Positions 18,210 to 26,514 of a stretch of 64,000 nucleotides of DNA are shown in pieces. The translations under genes and the position numbers were made by a program. Each line of letters begins with the position of its first letter. Within the stretch, counting starts at the first letter, position 1. This stretch comes from Pedobacter metabolipauper. GTDB lineage: Bacteria; Bacteroidota; Bacteroidia; Sphingobacteriales; Sphingobacteriaceae. The DNA lies in NCBI RefSeq assembly GCF_004362715.1, contig NZ_SNYC01000003.1, positions 931,601 to 995,600 on the forward strand, written 5' to 3'. The notes beneath the pieces are model-generated. The model ran no database searches, had not been told where the DNA came from, and saw only the letters and a program-made list of their open reading frames with translations.

Positions 18210-19046
18210 ATGCCTTACATTAAGAAAAACACCGACAACAGCGCTTCAGTTAACCTATATTTTGAAGACCTTGGAAGCGGAAAACCTGTTATATTGATTC
18301 ACGGATGGCCAGTATCCCATGAGATGTGGGAATACCAGGTTACTGCGCTGGTAAATGCCGGATACCGTTGTATCTCGTATGACCGCCGTGGTTTTGGTCA
18401 GTCTGACAAACCGTGGACAGGTTACGATTACGATACCTTAACAGATGACCTTCATGAAGTGATCACTGCGCTTGATCTGACGGATGTTACGCTTGTCGGA
18501 TTTTCTATGGGTGGTGGTGAAGTTGTCCGTTACCTGGGCAGATATGGATCATCAAGGGTTTCTAAAGCGGTACTGGTAAGTTCCGTTGTACCCCTGCTTG
18601 TTAAAACTGAAGATCATGAAGAAGGTGTTCCGCGTGAAATGTTCGATGAGATCATTGCCAATATCCATAAGGACAGACCGGCATTTTTAACTGATTTTGG
18701 TAAACAATTCTTTAGTGAAGGTGTGCTGAATAAACCGGTTAGTCCCGAAATCCAGAACTGGATGCACCACATGGCGGTGATCAGCAGTCCGAAAGCTACT
18801 GCAGACTGTGTACGCTCCTTCTCTGAAACCGATTTAAGAACCGATTTAAGGAACATTACCGTTCCGATGATGATTATACATGGTGACGACGATAAAACCG
18901 TTCCTATCAAGGCTACGAGCGAAATTACGTCAAGCATGCTCCCTACAGCAGAGTATTATATTTTTGAAGGTGCCCCGCATGGTTTGTTTATTACGAATAA
19001 AGATGAGTTGAATAACCTGCTGATCAACTTTCTTAATAAGTATTAA
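18210..19046 (+). CDS. Alpha/beta hydrolase, non-haem chloroperoxidase/arylesterase type
   Basis: 278 residues, cytosolic. The oxyanion-hole HGWPVSHEMW, nucleophile elbow VGFSMGGGEVVRYL, acid GDDDKTVP and catalytic His APHGLF make a complete triad in normal order. DRRGFGQSDKP after the second strand is typical of the chloroperoxidase/esterase subgroup. The start is ATG 18210 (MPYIKKN); an upstream TTG frame from 18108 adds a non-homologous stretch. Substrate unknown. Confidence 0.88.
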   Translation: MPYIKKNTDNSASVNLYFEDLGSGKPVILIHGWPVSHEMWEYQVTALVNAGYRCISYDRRGFGQSDKPWTGYDYDTLTDDLHEVITALDLTDVTLVGFSMGGGEVVRYLGRYGSSRVSKAVLVSSVVPLLVKTEDHEEGVPREMFDEIIANIHKDRPAFLTDFGKQFFSEGVLNKPVSPEIQNWMHHMAVISSPKATADCVRSFSETDLRTDLRNITVPMMIIHGDDDKTVPIKATSEITSSMLPTAEYYIFEGAPHGLFITNKDELNNLLINFLNKY

Positions 19047-19182
19047 ACTGCGAAATTAGCGTTCAGAGGCCAATATTTAGCTTGATTATTTAATTATTAG
19101 GTGTTAAATACGGGTTAAGATTGGGTTAATTGTAAATAATTTATCTAGCAATCAGCATCATAAGTGATTTATGCAGATATTA

Positions 19183-19214
19183 TTTGCAGATTATACAATG
19201 TACTTCTATATTTG
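19183..19214 (+). promoter_or_regulatory. Promoter of tRNA-Lys
   Basis: TTTG at 19183-19186, 20-bp spacer, TATATTTG at 19207-19214: a full Bacteroidota -33/-7 pair, 52 bp before the tRNA. Confidence 0.75.
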
Positions 19215-19265
19215 CACCACTTAAAACGGTAACGCTTTAGGTAAAAGTTCAGAAGAACTTTTGAT

Positions 19266-19338
19266 GATTCCGTAGCTCAGCTGGTAGAGCATTACACTTT
19301 TAATGTAGTGGTCCTGGGTTCGAATCCCAGCGGGATCA
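19266..19338 (+). tRNA. tRNA-Lys (anticodon UUU)
   Basis: The acceptor stem GATTCCG pairs with CGGGATC (one G-T), discriminator A at 19338. The D-arm contains AGCTCAGCTGGTAGAGC. The anticodon arm TTACA-CTTTTAA-TGTAG has TTT at 19299-19301, and the T-arm is CTGGG-TTCGAAT-CCCAG. CCA is not encoded. A terminator follows directly. The accessory island begins just downstream, so this tRNA may be its integration site. Confidence 0.97.
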
Positions 19339-19362
19339 CAGAGAATAGTATCAAAACTACGT

Positions 19363-19398
19363 AAAGCTTGCAAATCAAATGATTGCAAGCTTTTTTTG
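19363..19398 (+). terminator. Terminator of tRNA-Lys
   Basis: AAAGCTTGCAA (19363-19373) pairs with TTGCAAGCTTT (19383-19393), followed by a T run. Confidence 0.88.
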
Positions 19399-20047
19399 TT
19401 TTACCGGAAACACCAAAATATGCAATAAATCGCATAAAAAAGTGAGTGATTCGGTGAGTAGTTTTATAGAGTGGCATACTCACTGAAAAAGATTTAAGTT
19501 ATTGATTTACAGAAATTTCAATTTTAGATTGGTATCATTTAGGGAAAGCAAATCAATTAACGCCATGTCTTTTAATACCCTAATTTCACTGTTAAAAGTG
19601 AATGAATCATAGTAGTGGGTTTCGTGGGTAAGACTGTAAGCCTATTTCTCCCCCTCTTCTTTTATCGGGCTTTTTAATTCGGCTTTCGTAATGGTAAGAA
19701 GATTAAATATCTGTATTTTGGTTAAAAACTGAATTAAGCCGTTCATATTTTATAGATTGTTGTTCAAATACTAAATTAGGTAAATTTTATTTTATCGATT
19801 TGTAGGCTAGTCGGTTACATCTGAAGTATGGAACAAGTAATTGTAATAACTGGCGATATAAAAATAAATTATCTGATTAGGGAGGATGAAAAATAGAAAT
19901 ACTTATATCTTAATTGGACAAGAAGTCATATTTTTCTAAATATTCCATGTACTGACTTGTATCATCAGAGGCTTTTTAATTTGGGTTAATTATGATTTAT
20001 ATTTTGTTTTTTCTTTGTTGTTCATAGCTGTAGCATTTTAATGTTGA
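19399..20047. other. Left edge of accessory island, non-coding, att-like repeats
   Basis: No supported gene. At about 19440-19488 GTGAGT occurs twice in direct orientation (GTGAGTgattcgGTGAGTAG) and is followed by ACTCACT in inverted orientation, a layout reminiscent of recombinase arm sites beside a tRNA. A very short ATG frame follows at 19564 (15 codons). The remainder is AT-rich with scattered stops in all frames. No complete integrase gene is present anywhere in the island. Confidence 0.35.
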
Positions 20048-20305
20048 TTAAGACAACCTCAATTAAACAAAAACACTCATAATAGCCTTATTAATCAGTC
20101 AATTAAAAATGTTAGTGAGATAGTTATCAACAATCATTACATTGATATTCAGTATTATAAATACTCGCCATTAGCATTTGAAAGGGCTTTAAGCTGTATT
20201 GAACTAAATATCACACGAAAGACTTATATGGATGTTGATAAAAAGCGAATACTAATATTTTTTGGAATAACTATTTTTATTCCTAATTACGCATTTATCT
20301 ACTGA
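20048..20305 (+). pseudogene. Open frame of 85 codons without a start codon (gene remnant)
   Basis: A frame bounded by TGA at 20045 and TGA at 20303 is open for 85 codons. It has no ATG, GTG or TTG until a late Met. Its translation looks protein-like (HYIDIQYYKYSPLAFERAL, then a hydrophobic C-terminus ILIFFGITIFIPNYAF). It ends 31 bp before the 244-residue gene. I do not recognise the family; it may be the 3' end of a gene lost by deletion. Confidence 0.3.
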
Positions 20306-20336
20306 TAATCAACAAGTTAATCAAAGCAATTAGATC

Positions 20337-21071
20337 ATGATAGTTTCTACAGAAGTTGAAGTAAAAACGAGAAAGGTTGTAGAAGACCCAAAATTATCCC
20401 TTAAACAATTTGCACGGTATTATGATTCAACCCTAAATGGAAAAGAAACAATATTGAGAGGAAGTAAATACCCAGGGAATTATATTCCAAAATATTACGA
20501 AATCGCAAGAACAATCATTGTTGACACATTTGCTTCAAATTTTGGGGATTACGATTTATACTTCGATGAGTTCAAAAGACATTCCGACCGATTGAAAAAA
20601 GAGTCATTGCCTTTCGATACCAAAACCGACAACTATAAAAATCGCCATTTTTCTGCAATGGCTCTTGAAAAATTTGCTACTTTGAAAAGAGTAATTATCC
20701 CTGTCCTCGAGCGTTATGTGCTCAACAGCAACTTGAAAAACAGGCGTCAGTCAATCTTCATCAGAGAGGTGAAAATTGGCGCAATGTCAGACATCCTCCT
20801 TTATGATGAAATTGGAAATCAAATAGGTTTATTAAAGTTTAATTTTACTCAAAGTAAATTAAAGGAACATGAAGCTCAGCTTTCTTTATATGTATTACAT
20901 ACCTTTTTCAGTCAGATAAAGCAACTTAATCTTAAGCCCAGACATTGCATTTTCGTTGATGTCTACAATGCCAAAATATTTAACGCTGAAAGAGCTTCTG
21001 GAATAGAAGACATTGCAAATTCATCTTGTATGGAGATAAAAAGCAAATGGCCATCGGTTATAAAACCGTAA
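20337..21071 (+). CDS. Hypothetical island protein, 244 residues
   Basis: No signal peptide or membrane segment. The N-terminal half is charged and helical. The middle reads SIFIREVKIGAMSDILLYDEIGNQIGLLKFNFTQ. The spacing of D (in SDILLYD) and K (in LLKFNF) faintly recalls the beta-hairpin of PD-(D/E)XK nucleases, but the usual (E/Q)xK is not present, so no catalytic call is justified. It is the only sizeable gene on the plus strand of the island and faces away from tRNA-Lys. Family not recognised. Confidence 0.6.
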   Translation: MIVSTEVEVKTRKVVEDPKLSLKQFARYYDSTLNGKETILRGSKYPGNYIPKYYEIARTIIVDTFASNFGDYDLYFDEFKRHSDRLKKESLPFDTKTDNYKNRHFSAMALEKFATLKRVIIPVLERYVLNSNLKNRRQSIFIREVKIGAMSDILLYDEIGNQIGLLKFNFTQSKLKEHEAQLSLYVLHTFFSQIKQLNLKPRHCIFVDVYNAKIFNAERASGIEDIANSSCMEIKSKWPSVIKP

Positions 21072-21361
21072 AAGCATCGAATCGTCGAAAGAAGATTTAC
21101 GTCATAAAAGAACTTCATGACACTGAGTTCAATTTTATTTAGGGTTGCTCTAGAAGAATGAGAATCCCTGATCAATACAGTTAATTATATAATTATCTAA
21201 AGTTTTTACTATGAAAATTGCCTGCTTTAGGATTCAATTTTCGAAAACTTAAAGGTATTATTGTAGATTTTGGGTCTGATATATCTATTCGTTTTGGAGC
21301 AAACAACAATTGTAGTTGCAATCCACCCTGCGGGATGTTTGCCTTTGTCCAGAACCCATTT

Positions 21362-21934
21362 CTAACCCAGTAATTTTACGACTGCACTTACAAACGTTTC
21401 GATGTTCAACAATACAAACCATTGCTGTTTCCCACGGCGTCCAGCAAGCCTTATATAGTCCCTGTAATGTTGCCAATGGATTTCCCTGTCCCCCATATCC
21501 TGCTGAAATACAATATCATTTTCATGGGCTTCCGATCCATTAACTAAATGAAGTTCAAAAACTTCGGTGTGAATAATTTTATTGCATGTTTGCCGTAAAT
21601 CCAGATTCAGATCATCAAAGAGTCCAAAGGAAAATTGATCTGCATGCTTTACCTTCTCCATATATTCTTTTCGTTCGGGACTCTCCGATGGAAGATTGCG
21701 CATGTGGTCATCCATTACCCTTAGAGTGGCTGCAATCTCTATCATCAACCTGCTCACCTTACGGTCAAAAAAACGCCGATGTAAAAGATTAAGCGGATCT
21801 TGTTCATCGTTTAAATCGCACCTGCGGAAAAGTTCTTTGCTGCCAAAGAATATATTTAACAGGTCATAGACCTTCTCCAGCAGAACTTCCTGTTCAAAAA
21901 CATAAGTGCCTTTTGCCTGTACTTTATTTATCAT
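21362..21934 (-). CDS. Hypothetical protein with HEPN-like motif, last gene of NTPase operon
   Basis: 190 residues, mostly helical, no membrane segment. The sequence LDLRQTCNKIIHTEVFELH resembles the N/K-x-x-H helix found in several HEPN-type families, with an Arg seven residues before. This is weak evidence for a HEPN RNase-like fold. The start is taken as ATG 21934; an in-frame TTG precedes it. It begins 11 bp after the stop of the large NTPase gene, so it is surely co-transcribed with it and probably works with it. Confidence 0.7.
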   Translation of the reverse strand: MINKVQAKGTYVFEQEVLLEKVYDLLNIFFGSKELFRRCDLNDEQDPLNLLHRRFFDRKVSRLMIEIAATLRVMDDHMRNLPSESPERKEYMEKVKHADQFSFGLFDDLNLDLRQTCNKIIHTEVFELHLVNGSEAHENDIVFQQDMGDREIHWQHYRDYIRLAGRRGKQQWFVLLNIETFVSAVVKLLG

Positions 21935-21945
21935 CAATGTAAAGT

Positions 21946-24900
21946 CTAATGAAATACCTGATAGTGATTGCGGTTTTCCGGGAAAATACGGATGATTCCC
22001 AAATGCTGTAACTTCTCCAAAATAGAACGGTTCACAGGGTTTTGCGGAATGAACGGTGTTTTGGAATGATCAATTATTTCCCCAAACTTATCACCAATAT
22101 GAGCCAGTAGGACAGCGTTTTCCGAAGTATCGAAATCCTGCACATGCTTTTCGAACAAAATTACCTTTTGCTCTTGCAAGACGTCCTGCGCGAATAGTGC
22201 TTCGATAACCTCATAAGAACGTGAAACGTAAGGAGATGAAGCAAAATGGTTTATCACATGTGCGGCAAGCGGGGTGCTTTGTTGTATTGAGGCATAAGGG
22301 ACTTCTTCGGCCAGCTTTCCTTTGTCCTGAGAAGAAATCCCGCTTTCCATCAATGCAAGATAGTCCGTAATCCGCAGTTGATAAAGTGAAGTATCCTCGA
22401 AATATTTATCGATATTTTTCTCTACCAAAGCTGGTATCAGATCACGATGATTGTTTTTTATCTCATTAAAGTTGTATTGGGAAAATGCAATGACATCTTG
22501 CCAGATCAATTTGTTAATCCTATCCTCTGCCACGGATGCAAAAAACGGTTCCTCATCGACAGGCTCCTCAATGCTGAGAATAAGTTCGTCAAAGGCAGCC
22601 TCTGAGCCCCTACTTTTTATCAGAGCGATTACGAAAGCCTTGTTTTCGAGTTTGTCTTCCGAAAGTGGTTTATAATTATCTTCATGATCTAAAAAGGCCA
22701 GTAAATCTTCATCGATCTGGCTGACCGTTTCAAAATAAGTCAGAACATTTTTCCAAGTCGGATGGATTTTATTGGCGTTCAGGATAGGCTTCCACAAATC
22801 TTGCTCAACTTTTTCAAATTCAGAAAGCTGGACTTCCTGAAGTTCGATGATTTTCAGCTTCTGATCCATAAGAATATTCTCACCCAGCCAATAAACAACA
22901 GTATCTTCCGATTCTTTAGTGTTATCAGGCAATTCCAAGCCAACAAGTAACAAATATCTGTTGATATCCGATTTGAGATAAGAAATTAGATCCTCAGCTT
23001 TTGATGCAACTACAGTGGTAAAGTTGGCGGTGTTTAAGTTATTAGGATCAATATGTAGGCTTCCTTTTTTCCTTGCCATCAGACTGATCATATGTTCATT
23101 CATTTTATAATGGTTTCCTTTGTAAACCACCTCGAACAATGAAGAACCTTCCTGATCATCATCTAATTCACCAAAAGTAATTCCAAAATATTCGATAACT
23201 TCACGCGCTTTCTGGGTAAGGGAGTTTTCATCTATATAAGTTAAAAAGTCCGGTTTCCACATTATATGCCTGATGAAGAGCAATTCTTCATTGATGGCTT
23301 CCATTTCTTCAAATGTCGCAGTCTTTATAATGGAGGCCATAATTTTGTCTGTCATTTCTTCAGGGATATCGCTTTCCCTAGAAATGTAAGCCCACATCCC
23401 TTGCCAATTTAAATAAAGTACCCGGATGAGGTAATCAAAATGCGTGGTAACTGGAAAATACGCTTTAAGAAAATTGACACTTGTTTCTGACACGTTAGAT
23501 AGCTGAGCATTCAAAATTTTGATAAATTTAGGATAGCTGGATTTATGCTTAAACAAATATTCAACAAGGGTAAAGTTCAGTAGTTCCTCCAGAATAAAGT
23601 CTTCTGGCTCCAGTCGGTGCAAGAGTTCCTCAATATTCGTAAGCTGATAATTATGCGGCAACCCTTCCTGATTACGAACTGCACGCAAGAAGACCATATC
23701 CGAGTCGGTTAGGCTCTTTGGATAAAAGTAGGACATATAATGCTCGTAGAGTTCATTCAGATAACCTCCACGTAGTAAATAAACCAGTAACTTTTCTTTG
23801 CTGAATTTTTCATTCAAATGTTCTATGGCCGACTTGTTTTCCGCCAAGAGCATTTTAAATGGGCGGGTAGATATAAACTGAATTTTTCGCGAAAGTTCAC
23901 TGATTTCATTTTGCAGGTTCTTCTCGGAATTGGCTTTGGAATCAGTTATCAGTTGGGCGCGTTTTTCATAATTGACGTTCGGATCGACTATTTTTTCTAG
24001 TTCTGCAAAGGAAATACCACTCCCCGTGGTTTCACCACCATAGGTCGCAAGATAATTGTAACCGATTCTGGATGATTTTTGAAAGGCTTTAAAATTTTCA
24101 TCATCGCTCATTGCTGAGAGCGGTACGTTACCATTGACATTGATCATCGTGACTTTAGCACCCGTTTTGATGACAAAATGCTGGACATACAACATACGAA
24201 GTTCGTTGATACCATTGGCTATAGTGCTCTGAAGAAGCGCTAATTCCTCTTTTGCCTTAACTAAACGTTCTGAGAAGTCTTTGGAAATTTTCCCGGTAAG
24301 TTCGGCCTTTTCCGACATTACCGAATAAACGATACCCTCCTGAACATGGAGAGCAGCAAAATCCTGAGGATAAATATTCTTATAGACGATCATGCCCATT
24401 AATTCATTGGGATCAAAACTGCTGCCGGTGAGCTGTTTGCGATAAAGCATGAATTCATTAAAAATATTCTTCAATATCCGCATATCACTGATGTATAGCG
24501 AGATATCGTAAAGAAACTTCTTCTGTAAAAGATCCTTTAGTCCTGCATTTTCCAAGCTGTCCGTCAGAACGTTGATGGAATTCGAATGGTTTATAGCGGG
24601 CAATACTGGCAAGATGAAATCAAAAAATTTAGTCCTGTTGTTTTCACGGAAAATATCATCTCTTACCGCATAAATAAACACAATACGTCTGCCAACCTGG
24701 GCGGAGTTATTGAGCAGCAGATTAAGTTCACGCAGTTTGGTAAAGATCTCGGGATCATTGAATCGGTCAAGGTCTTCCAGGATAACTACATTGTAGGGTT
24801 GCACCTGAAAAAAATACAATATCTCATCAAGGTGCTTATTGAGGATACTATTGGAAATGTCGTTGCTCATTTCGATCTGCCCACCAGTGAGGTTGATTTT

Positions 24901-25617
24901 GCTGAATTTGGCAGATGCCAAAACCTTCATTCCCTCCATCAATAATCTGAAAGTACCATAAAGAAAAAAGGCAGCACTGATGATAAACAACAACGCCTCT
25001 ACCCACAGTTCCATAGATTTCCAGCTATAAAATTGCTCACGGAAAGCACGATTGGAAACATAGTAAAGACAAATCCCCCACAGCATCAGAAAAAGTGGCT
25101 TTTTCCAATGTTTATACATTTCAAATTTCTTGATCCGTTTGAACCTAGACTCCGGCAACAGTTCATCCGTTTCACGATAAAATATCTGCTGAAGTATGCT
25201 GAGTTCTACGAGCCTATGCTGCTCGACGCGTTCAGTTTCATTAGGTTTCTTAATCCTATAATGCGTTACACCATCCTTTTCATACTGTTCTTCAATCCCA
25301 TCACGAAAGGAAGCTAAGGAAATGGGGAGATAATTGTAATCCTCATATTTCTCTTTAAATGCGCGAAGAATACTGCTTTTTCCCGAACCGTATGCTCCGG
25401 TGAGTGCAATATTCAGTACATCTTCATTCTCCATTGCCCATCTAAGGGCACTCAAATAATCCTTAGACTTTTCCGCATTAGACTTGGCGCACAGGTCGGA
25501 CAGATGAAAAGGATTTTCAACAGGCGTTCTAGGAAAGTTTCTGGCCTTCCAAGCTGGAAGCTTTTTTTCCAGATATAAGATAAATCTTTGTTTAAGAGTC
25601 GGCTTTGGCGTATTCAT
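21946..25617 (-). CDS. Membrane-anchored YobI/KAP-like P-loop NTPase, 1223 residues
   Basis: The N-terminal NTPase core has Walker A TGAYGSGKSSIL (about residues 70-82). Two strongly hydrophobic segments (about 170-190 and 205-230: LFLMLWGICLYYV, ALLFIISAAFFLYG) are inserted between Walker A and Walker B. Walker B is VVILEDLDRFND (about 272-284). This arrangement of membrane helices within the P-loop domain is typical of KAP and YobI-type NTPases. The remaining roughly 900 residues are helical and unrecognised. KAP-type NTPases include the phage-exclusion protein PifA. Downstream is the 190-residue HEPN-like gene (11 bp), upstream the 162-residue gene (57 bp). I infer a multi-gene, possibly defensive complex at the inner membrane. 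Confidence 0.85.
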   Translation of the reverse strand: MNTPKPTLKQRFILYLEKKLPAWKARNFPRTPVENPFHLSDLCAKSNAEKSKDYLSALRWAMENEDVLNIALTGAYGSGKSSILRAFKEKYEDYNYLPISLASFRDGIEEQYEKDGVTHYRIKKPNETERVEQHRLVELSILQQIFYRETDELLPESRFKRIKKFEMYKHWKKPLFLMLWGICLYYVSNRAFREQFYSWKSMELWVEALLFIISAAFFLYGTFRLLMEGMKVLASAKFSKINLTGGQIEMSNDISNSILNKHLDEILYFFQVQPYNVVILEDLDRFNDPEIFTKLRELNLLLNNSAQVGRRIVFIYAVRDDIFRENNRTKFFDFILPVLPAINHSNSINVLTDSLENAGLKDLLQKKFLYDISLYISDMRILKNIFNEFMLYRKQLTGSSFDPNELMGMIVYKNIYPQDFAALHVQEGIVYSVMSEKAELTGKISKDFSERLVKAKEELALLQSTIANGINELRMLYVQHFVIKTGAKVTMINVNGNVPLSAMSDDENFKAFQKSSRIGYNYLATYGGETTGSGISFAELEKIVDPNVNYEKRAQLITDSKANSEKNLQNEISELSRKIQFISTRPFKMLLAENKSAIEHLNEKFSKEKLLVYLLRGGYLNELYEHYMSYFYPKSLTDSDMVFLRAVRNQEGLPHNYQLTNIEELLHRLEPEDFILEELLNFTLVEYLFKHKSSYPKFIKILNAQLSNVSETSVNFLKAYFPVTTHFDYLIRVLYLNWQGMWAYISRESDIPEEMTDKIMASIIKTATFEEMEAINEELLFIRHIMWKPDFLTYIDENSLTQKAREVIEYFGITFGELDDDQEGSSLFEVVYKGNHYKMNEHMISLMARKKGSLHIDPNNLNTANFTTVVASKAEDLISYLKSDINRYLLLVGLELPDNTKESEDTVVYWLGENILMDQKLKIIELQEVQLSEFEKVEQDLWKPILNANKIHPTWKNVLTYFETVSQIDEDLLAFLDHEDNYKPLSEDKLENKAFVIALIKSRGSEAAFDELILSIEEPVDEEPFFASVAEDRINKLIWQDVIAFSQYNFNEIKNNHRDLIPALVEKNIDKYFEDTSLYQLRITDYLALMESGISSQDKGKLAEEVPYASIQQSTPLAAHVINHFASSPYVSRSYEVIEALFAQDVLQEQKVILFEKHVQDFDTSENAVLLAHIGDKFGEIIDHSKTPFIPQNPVNRSILEKLQHLGIIRIFPENRNHYQVFH

Positions 25618-25674
25618 CGGATCGTTAATTTATGCTTAATCTAAATGGTTCTCTTCAAATTATCAAGTTCTCAT

Positions 25675-26163
25675 CTACAATACGTTTTTAGACAGGAAGT
25701 ACCTATAAAGTAGAGGTGGAATATTGAGGCTGTTGTCATTAATCAATTCTGAATTTTCACTCATCACGAAATCTAAAGGAATTTCAATACCGAGATAATG
25801 AGAAAGTACTCCGGATTTCTCGAATGCTTCAGGGTTTGAATTTAGAGTAACATCAACTACGTGACCGTTCAGCAGGTTAAAACCATGAAACAAATAAGAC
25901 TGTCCATCGCTGGAAGCAAATCCTTCGACATAGTGTAGTCCAAACCTAACGCTCCCAATCTGTGAATTGCCAATACAGCGATTTCTTAAAAATGCTGCAT
26001 CGGCATAGCCCTTTTCTGCTGACAGTATTTCATAATGCTTAGCATTGGCATAAAACCAGTTCCAGAACAATTCGCCGTGTTCACCGGCTATCTTTAAGTA
26101 ATCTGCATCTCCATTTGTATTGAAACTGTAATGAACAGCCTCCTTAACCTGCTCATTTATCAT
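25675..26163 (-). CDS. Small protein with Cys-His-Asp pattern (papain/transglutaminase-like), hypothetical
   Basis: 162 residues, no signal peptide. The order [11 protein letters not shown], then HYVEGFA, then [16 protein letters not shown], then HYLGIEIP resembles a family of small proteins with the pattern C/N...YVEG...H(A/G)xN...VVDxT. In these the Cys, His and Asp could form a transglutaminase-like triad. This is pattern recognition, not proof. Its ATG overlaps the stop of the preceding 56-codon ORF (ATGA), implying translational coupling. The NTPase gene follows 57 bp downstream. Confidence 0.7.
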   Translation of the reverse strand: MINEQVKEAVHYSFNTNGDADYLKIAGEHGELFWNWFYANAKHYEILSAEKGYADAAFLRNRCIGNSQIGSVRFGLHYVEGFASSDGQSYLFHGFNLLNGHVVDVTLNSNPEAFEKSGVLSHYLGIEIPLDFVMSENSELINDNSLNIPPLLYRYFLSKNVL

Positions 26164-26330
26164 TGGTTTTCGAATTCTATAGCCTTAACAAAACCGCCTA
26201 AAGAAGAATTTTGATCGTAAATAATCAATCCCATATCTACTTTTGGCATCCACACTCGACCGAACTCTACGGCTGTGTCATTCAAAACAGCACATTCAGC
26301 AGAAACCACATTGAAAGGTTTATTAAACAT
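26160..26330 (-). CDS. Small ORF (56 residues) translationally coupled to the 162-residue gene
   Basis: ATG at 26330, stop TGA at 26160-26162 overlapping the next ATG as ATGA. The product runs from [16 protein letters not shown] to [12 protein letters not shown], acidic and compact, with no membrane segment. An in-frame TAA lies 15 bp before the ATG, so the start is fixed. The family is not recognised. Its position at the head of the NTPase operon suggests an antitoxin, regulator or immunity-type role, but this is inference only. Confidence 0.55.
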   Translation of the reverse strand: MFNKPFNVVSAECAVLNDTAVEFGRVWMPKVDMGLIIYDQNSSLGGFVKAIEFENQ

Positions 26331-26514
26331 ATCTAAAAATGTTTAGCCTTGAATATAGTGTTTTTTTTACACTCTTTATAGGTCAAAACCATCAATGTAT
26401 TCAAATCACATAGTAGCTTTTTGGTAACGAACTAAAACCAATCTCGCCTATCTCCGGCAAAATCCATCTAAGTTGTGATTTTAAAACAACGTAAGATAGT
26501 AAAACAGGAATTAT

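Noticed and set aside
19292..19483. 63-residue minus-strand protein overlapping tRNA-Lys
   Set aside because: Its end (GFEPRTTTLKV) is the antisense translation of the tRNA, a common false ORF.
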